Below, one piece after another: positions 12,027 to 15,923 of a DNA stretch of 15,923 nucleotides (position 1 is the first letter of the stretch; each line of letters starts with the position of its first letter). Where the stretch lies: contig JAIFWS010000014.1 of NCBI GenBank assembly GCA_019658985.1, positions 1-15,923 on the forward strand. The letters run 5' to 3'. This stretch comes from Candidatus Parcubacteria bacterium. Lineage in GTDB: Bacteria > Patescibacteriota > Minisyncoccia > Minisyncoccales > Staskawiczbacteraceae. The notes beneath the pieces were generated by a model that saw only the letters and a list, made by a program, of their open reading frames with translations, had not been told where the DNA came from and did not search any database. The position numbers and the translations under genes were made by a program.

Positions 12027-13871
12027 ATGAAAATCAACCCTTTACTTAAAAATTTTATCGTAATTGTCTTAATCCTCATCGTCGTGGCGGGGGTTTTTAG
12101 TTTGGTCTACTTGCCGCAGGAAAAACCGGCGCAAGTTTCGATTTCCCAAATAGTCGGCGATATCAATGCTGATAAGGTAAAGAAAATCGATGTCTCCGGC
12201 GATAAAATCAAGGTAACTTATACCGATGATAAGACCGCCGAATCGATGAAAGAGTCCAACTCCGTATTACCGGAAGTGCTGGCAAATTTAGGAGTGGATA
12301 AAACGAAATTGCAAAGAGTGGAGATTAGCGCCAATGCCGTGCAGGAATCGGTTTGGTCATGGCTTCTGCCTGCATTGCTCTACGGAATTTTACCATTGCT
12401 CTTAATTGGGTTTTTCTTGTGGACCATGATGCGCCAAACCAATAAAGGCGCTGGCCAAGTGTTTGATTTTACCAGGTCCCGGGCTAAAATTTTCGGAGCC
12501 GATCCGAATAATAAAGAGAAAGTAACGTTCAAAGATGCCGCAGGATTAAAGGAGGCAAAAGAAGAATTGACTGAAATCGTAGACTTTTTGAAGTTCCCGA
12601 AAAAGTATTTGGCGATGGGAGCGAAAATCCCGCGCGGAGTGTTGCTTCTGGGATCGGCCGGAGTAGGAAAAACCTTATTGGCCCGCGCTGTTGCCGGGGA
12701 AGCTAATGTGCCGTTCTTTTCTATTTCCGGTTCGGAATTCGTAGAAATGTTTGTGGGAGTCGGATCAGCCCGCGTCCGTGATTTATTTTCCACCGCAAAA
12801 AAAGCCGCCCCTTCGATTATTTTCATTGACGAATTGGACGCGATCGGACGCCACCGCGGAGCAGGGATCGGCGGAGGCCATGATGAACGCGAGCAGACAT
12901 TGAATATGATTTTAGTGGAGATGGACGGGTTCCAAAAAGAATCCGGGGTGATTGTTATTGCCGCCACCAACCGCGGAGATATTTTAGACCCCGCATTACT
13001 TCGACCCGGACGCTTTGATAGGAAAATTGTGTTGGATCCGCCAGATGTGCACGACCGCGAAGCGATTTTAGAGATCCATTCCAAGGGAAAGCCATTAGCG
13101 TCAGATGTTGTCTTCAAAGAAATTGCGGAACGCACTCCGGGATTTTCAGGAGCAGATTTGGCTAATGTTGCCAACGAAGCGGCGTTAACAGCGGCGCGGC
13201 AAAATAAAACCCAGGTCTTCCAGACAGACTTTTTGACTTCTATCGAAAAAGTATTATTGGGCCCAGAACGTAAAAGCCATTTGCTTTCTAAGAAGGAAAA
13301 AGAAATTACCGCCTATCACGAAGCCGGCCACGCGCTGGTGTCCAGCTCGATTCCGGGAACGGATCCAGTCAGGAAGATTTCCATTATCTCCCGCGGTAAT
13401 GCAGGAGGATACACATTCAAGGTTCCGTCTGAAGATAATAAGATGAGGACCAAAACCCAGTTTTTGGCGGAGATCGCCACATTACTAGGAGGAATGGCAG
13501 CTGAGAAACTGATCTTCGGCGAAATGACTACGGGAGCTTCTAATGATTTGGAAAAGGCTTCGCACCTGGCTCGCAAGATTGTCAAAGAATGGGGAATGTC
13601 TTCACTCGGCCCGATAGCCTTTGGTGAGAAAGACGAGATGATATTCATGGGAAAAGAAATTTCCGAACAGCGTAATTATTCCGAATCCGTTGCGGAAAAA
13701 ATTGACCAGGAAATCGAAACCATTATCCGGGGCGCCGAAAAGAAAGCCGTAGAGATTGTGGCCAAGCGCCGCGATATGCTGGAGAAAATCGCCAAAGTAT
13801 TGGTAGAACGGGAAACTATCGAACGCGAAGAATTTGAAAGAATCATAGGTGTAAAGAGTGGCAAAAGATAA
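12027..13871 (+). CDS. ftsH: ATP-dependent zinc metalloprotease FtsH
   Basis: A 614-residue membrane-bound AAA+ protease that extracts and degrades membrane and short-lived proteins as a hexamer. It has an N-terminal helix (about 8-30), an external domain, a second helix (about 111-133), then the AAA module: Walker A GSAGVGKT (209-216), pore loop MFVG (241-244), Walker B IIFIDELDA (264-272) and the second region of homology with ATNRGDILDPALLRPGRFD (313-331). The protease domain has HEAGH (431-435), with E432 catalytic, and the third zinc ligand D507 in TTGASNDLEKA. Walker A differs from the usual FtsH GPPGTGKT but keeps GxxxxGKT. Length is normal. There is no SD before the ATG. A GC hairpin and tRNA-Ile follow directly. 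Confidence 0.97.
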   Translation: MKINPLLKNFIVIVLILIVVAGVFSLVYLPQEKPAQVSISQIVGDINADKVKKIDVSGDKIKVTYTDDKTAESMKESNSVLPEVLANLGVDKTKLQRVEISANAVQESVWSWLLPALLYGILPLLLIGFFLWTMMRQTNKGAGQVFDFTRSRAKIFGADPNNKEKVTFKDAAGLKEAKEELTEIVDFLKFPKKYLAMGAKIPRGVLLLGSAGVGKTLLARAVAGEANVPFFSISGSEFVEMFVGVGSARVRDLFSTAKKAAPSIIFIDELDAIGRHRGAGIGGGHDEREQTLNMILVEMDGFQKESGVIVIAATNRGDILDPALLRPGRFDRKIVLDPPDVHDREAILEIHSKGKPLASDVVFKEIAERTPGFSGADLANVANEAALTAARQNKTQVFQTDFLTSIEKVLLGPERKSHLLSKKEKEITAYHEAGHALVSSSIPGTDPVRKISIISRGNAGGYTFKVPSEDNKMRTKTQFLAEIATLLGGMAAEKLIFGEMTTGASNDLEKASHLARKIVKEWGMSSLGPIAFGEKDEMIFMGKEISEQRNYSESVAEKIDQEIETIIRGAEKKAVEIVAKRRDMLEKIAKVLVERETIEREEFERIIGVKSGKR

Positions 13872-13877
13872 GTAGGT

Positions 13878-13901
13878 CCGGCGCGCCCGTCTGCGCGCCG
13901 G
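13878..13901. other. GC-rich hairpin between ftsH and tRNA-Ile
   Basis: CCGGCGCGC (13878-13886) and GCGCGCCGG (13893-13901) form a perfect 9-bp stem with a 6-base loop, four bases before the tRNA. No T-run follows, so it is not a standard terminator. It may protect the 3' end of ftsH mRNA or help tRNA 5' processing. Confidence 0.7.
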
Positions 13902-13905
13902 CTAT

Positions 13906-13980
13906 GCTCCCATAGCTCAGCGGCAGAGCATTCCGCTTATATCGGACAGGTCCTAGGTTCGAATCCTAGTGGGAGCACCA
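13906..13980 (+). tRNA. tRNA-Ile (anticodon UAU)
   Basis: Full cloverleaf: acceptor GCTCCCA/TGGGAGC, D stem GCTC/GAGC, T arm CTAGG-TTCGAAT-CCTAG, discriminator A and an encoded CCA (13978-13980). The anticodon loop CTTATAT puts TAT at 13938-13940, which reads AUA as Ile. Ile identity elements seen are A37, A73, C4-G69, U12-A23 and C29-G41. The outermost anticodon-stem pair is a U-C mismatch. Most bacteria instead read AUA with a CAU tRNA modified by TilS. Confidence 0.9.
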
Positions 13981-13987
13981 GAAGAAA

Positions 13988-14833
13988 ATGCAGAAGCCAG
14001 ACATTAAAAAATTCCAAACAACCGTTTGGGATTTTTATAAAAAGAACAAGCGGAATTTCCCTTGGAGGGAACCCATTCGACGCGGCTCAGGGCAAGCGTA
14101 CGATCCTTATAAAATCCTGGTTTCGGAAATCATGCTTCAGCAAACACAGGCGGATCGCGTCGTGCGATATTATGGTCGCTGGCTGGAGAAATTTCCGGAT
14201 GCACATTCTTTGGCGCGGGTAACCTTTGCCGAAATCTATCCTTTTTGGCAAGGACTTGGTTATAATCGCCGGGCGTTGGCGCTGCAAAAGGCCGCCAAAA
14301 AAGTTATTGATGAATTTAATGGAAAATTCCCGTCAGACGTTGGACGTCTGGAAGAGTTTCCGGGAATCGGGCCATACACGGCCCGTGCCGTCAGCATTTT
14401 TTCGTTTAATACTCCGGTGGCCTGCATTGAAACGAATATCCGACGGGTATTTATCCATCATTTCTTTACGGATAAGGAAAATATTGAAGATAAGGAGATT
14501 TTGGAATTGGCGGAGCGGGCGTTGCCCATGGGCAACGCCCGCGAATGGCACTGGGCCTTAATGGATTATGGCGCATATTTAAAAACCCAAGTTCTAAACC
14601 CAAACCGCCGCCATAAAAATTATTCCGTACAGTCAAAGTTTGAAGGTTCGTTGCGCCAGATCCGCGGCAACGCTTTGAGGATATTATCCACTGGATTAAT
14701 GGATAAAAAAGAACTGACAGAAAGATTAACAAAGATAACTTTACAAACTGGCGAGAGAGTTGAAAAAGTATTGGCGGCACTTGAAAAAGAAGGCTTAGTA
14801 AAGCAGAATAGAAAACAGTATTCGTTGAAGTAA
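13988..14833 (+). CDS. mutY: MutY-like adenine DNA glycosylase, without Fe-S cluster or Nudix domain
   Basis: A 281-residue member of the HhH-GPD superfamily, MutY branch, which removes A mispaired with 8-oxoG. Seen: SEIMLQQTQ (46-54) with the catalytic-type E47, a helix-hairpin-helix LEEFPGIGPYTARAV (121-135), and ETNIRRV (148-154), where canonical MutY has DGNVxRV, so the catalytic Asp position is Glu (E148). The Fe-S loop after MDYGAYLK (192-199) has no cysteine; C146 is the only Cys in the protein. The Nudix-like C-terminal domain is absent. Residues 220-281 look like a winged helix (RGNALRILSTG, then VEKVLAALEKEGLV). It begins seven bases after tRNA-Ile, behind AGAAG, which is a weak SD. 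Confidence 0.85.
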   Translation: MQKPDIKKFQTTVWDFYKKNKRNFPWREPIRRGSGQAYDPYKILVSEIMLQQTQADRVVRYYGRWLEKFPDAHSLARVTFAEIYPFWQGLGYNRRALALQKAAKKVIDEFNGKFPSDVGRLEEFPGIGPYTARAVSIFSFNTPVACIETNIRRVFIHHFFTDKENIEDKEILELAERALPMGNAREWHWALMDYGAYLKTQVLNPNRRHKNYSVQSKFEGSLRQIRGNALRILSTGLMDKKELTERLTKITLQTGERVEKVLAALEKEGLVKQNRKQYSLK

Positions 14834-14836
14834 CTT

Positions 14837-14933
14837 TTGTCATCCCCGGCTTGAACGGGGATCCAGAGAACTCTAGATTCCCGCTTTGCCCCCTTCGCCA
14901 AGGCTTCGGCGGGCCGCAGCGCGGGAATGACAA
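14837..14933. repeat. Palindromic dispersed element, copy 3, with enlarged right loop
   Basis: A 97-bp copy with the same TTGTCAT/ATGACAA ends as copies 1 and 2. The left hairpin is ATCCCCG-GCTTGAA-CGGGGAT, then CCAG and CTAG. The right hairpin stem (ATTCCCGC with GCGGGAAT) has its loop expanded by about 30 bases of GC-rich sequence that itself contains CTTCGCCAAGGCTTCGGCGG (14893-14912). It sits between mutY and tRNA-Val and starts three bases after the mutY stop. Confidence 0.85.
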
Positions 14934-14938
14934 CTAAT

Positions 14939-15013
14939 GCGCGATTAGCTCAGTGGTAGAGCATTCCCTTGACGTGGGAAGGGCCGGGGGTTCGAATCCC
15001 TCATCGCGCACCA
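14939..15013 (+). tRNA. tRNA-Val (anticodon GAC)
   Basis: Complete cloverleaf: acceptor GCGCGAT/ATCGCGC, D stem GCTC/GAGC, anticodon stem TTCCC/GGGAA with loop TTGACGT (GAC at 14971-14973), T arm GGGGG-TTCGAAT-CCCTC, discriminator A and encoded CCA (15011-15013). Reads GUC and GUU codons. The final A of CCA is also the first base of the next gene. Confidence 0.95.
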
Positions 15014-15453
15014 TGGAAATTAGTAAAGTTACCAAAAATGATTTCTCTGATTGGGTGAATTTAGGTGTTTCGCTTTGGCCCAATCATTCAAGGATAGAAT
15101 TAGAGGAAGAATTTAGAGATATTCTCCATTCCGATAACGAAGGAGCTTTTGTGTACAAAGACGAAAGTGGCCGCGTTATTGCTTTCCTTAACTTTGCGAT
15201 TAGAAGAGATTATGTAGAGGGCGCCTCAACGAATCCCGTAGGATATATCGAAGGAATTTACGTAAAGGATGAATATAGAAAAAGGGGAATAGCGAAAAAA
15301 TTAATAGAAAAAACAGAAGAATGGTTTGTTCAGCAGGGAATTTCTGAAATCGGATCAGACGTGGAAGCCGATAATCTTTTAAGCCAGGAATTTCACAAGA
15401 GTATTGGATTCAAAGAAGGTAAAACCCTTATCCATTATCTTAAAAAGATTTAA
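15013..15453 (+). CDS. GNAT acetyltransferase, aminoglycoside 6'-N-acetyltransferase-like
   Basis: A 146-residue GNAT-fold acetyltransferase. The acetyl-CoA loop is RKRGIAKKL (89-97) after EGIYVKDEY (80-88). The surrounding pattern follows the AAC(6')-Iy/Iz/Ii type of aminoglycoside N6'-acetyltransferases: LWPNH (21-25), IRRDYVEG (63-70), SDVEADNLLSQEFHKSIGF (115-133) and the HYLKK end. Length is typical. Whether it acts on aminoglycosides is unknown; chromosomal relatives may have other amine substrates. I chose ATG 15013 because the frame upstream lies wholly inside the tRNA. That ATG shares its A with the tRNA CCA end, leaving no leader or SD. RluA follows after two bases. Confidence 0.8.
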   Translation: MEISKVTKNDFSDWVNLGVSLWPNHSRIELEEEFRDILHSDNEGAFVYKDESGRVIAFLNFAIRRDYVEGASTNPVGYIEGIYVKDEYRKRGIAKKLIEKTEEWFVQQGISEIGSDVEADNLLSQEFHKSIGFKEGKTLIHYLKKI

Positions 15454-15455
15454 AT

Positions 15456-15923
15456 ATGGATTTTAAGATCATTTATCAAGATAAGGATGTATTAGTCGTG
15501 GAAAAACCAGCTGGAGTTGTGGTCTTTCCCGAAGGGCAGACGACCGAAAACACCTTAATCGACGCCCTGATTTTAGAGTATCCGGAGCTTAAAGAGGCGG
15601 GCGAGGCGCCCCGGTATGGGGTGGTCCATCGGCTCGATAAAGGGACTTCTGGCCTGCTTTTAGTCGCCAAAACCCCGGAGGCATTGATTTTTTTGCAAAA
15701 ACAGTTTAAAAATAGAACAGTAGAAAAGAAGTACAAAGCCTTGGTTTCCGGCCAGATTAAGGAGCACTGGGGGACGATTCATACCCTCATCGGCCGGGCA
15801 AAAAACGATCCGCGAAAGCAAAAGGCTTATACGCTGGACGGGACAGTCCGGTTATCTGGGACGGAACTCATCTCTGTGGAGAAGGATGTACCCGGTCTGC
15901 GCGACGCTATTACCGAGTTTAAT
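15456..15923 (+). CDS. RluA-family pseudouridine synthase (truncated by the window)
   Basis: The first 156 residues of an RNA pseudouridine synthase. It has the RluA opening IIYQDKDVLVVEKPAGVVV (5-23) and the catalytic motif HRLDKGTSGLLL (58-69) with D61. KKYKALVSG (91-99) follows in the usual place. No S4 domain precedes it, so it resembles the RluA/RluC-like single-domain forms; rRNA or tRNA is the likely substrate. It starts two bases after the acetyltransferase stop and is probably cotranscribed. The end lies beyond the window. Confidence 0.9.
   Translation, partial: MDFKIIYQDKDVLVVEKPAGVVVFPEGQTTENTLIDALILEYPELKEAGEAPRYGVVHRLDKGTSGLLLVAKTPEALIFLQKQFKNRTVEKKYKALVSGQIKEHWGTIHTLIGRAKNDPRKQKAYTLDGTVRLSGTELISVEKDVPGLRDAITEFN

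Noticed and set aside
13878..13901. Rho-independent terminator after ftsH
   Set aside because: The stem is strong but no T-run follows, and tRNA-Ile begins four bases later, so read-through into the tRNA is more likely.
14953..15012. GTG start for the acetyltransferase inside tRNA-Val
   Set aside because: The extra 20 residues would be encoded wholly by the tRNA, and the family similarity begins at the ATG at 15013.

Overview
The window looks like a chromosomal segment of a Patescibacteria/CPR bacterium, most likely Parcubacteria-like. The evidence is a tandem array of small two-helix T4SS-type (VirB2/TrbC-like) pilins, compact AT-leaning genes mostly without Shine-Dalgarno motifs, a MutY with no Fe-S ligands and no C-terminal Nudix-like domain, and a four-domain S1 protein. 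The standard genetic code fits (TGA serves as a stop). The taxonomic call is inference; there is no rRNA here.

Layout: (1) 10-3569, minus strand: seven consecutive pilin paralogs preceded by a small SAM methyltransferase whose stop overlaps the start of the first pilin. (2) 3570-7538, minus strand: an AT-rich repeat spacer, gyrA, a membrane-anchored PsbP-like protein, a palindromic repeat and a UlaG-like metallo-beta-lactamase-fold hydrolase with its own promoter. (3) 7605-8381: a second palindromic repeat, then a GC-richer minus-strand gene of planctomycete (Gemmata) type with its own strong RBS and a textbook terminator. (4) 8450-11157, plus strand: a divergent promoter region, the S1 protein gene with a terminator, and a 462-residue protein that appears to join a MYG1/DHH-like nuclease to a 2H-phosphoesterase-like domain, followed by a terminator. 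(5) 11228-11946, minus strand: a second GC-rich foreign-looking gene with a near-consensus sigma70 promoter, a leader with repeated CACGATT motifs and a consensus SD. (6) 12027-15923, plus strand: ftsH, tRNA-Ile(UAU), a divergent mutY, a third palindromic repeat, tRNA-Val(GAC), an AAC(6')-like acetyltransferase whose ATG shares its A with the tRNA CCA end, and a truncated RluA-type pseudouridine synthase.

The native genes cover surface appendages (pilins), DNA topology and repair (gyrA, mutY), translation and RNA modification (S1, tRNAs, RluA) and membrane proteolysis (ftsH). Two GC-rich single-gene units, each with its own expression signals, sit between the native blocks and are the best transfer candidates. 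The most novel-looking items are the MYG1-2H fusion, the pilin array with two differently placed Cys-rich extensions, the planctomycete-type gene, the AUA-reading tRNA-Ile(UAU), and the three-copy palindromic element family.
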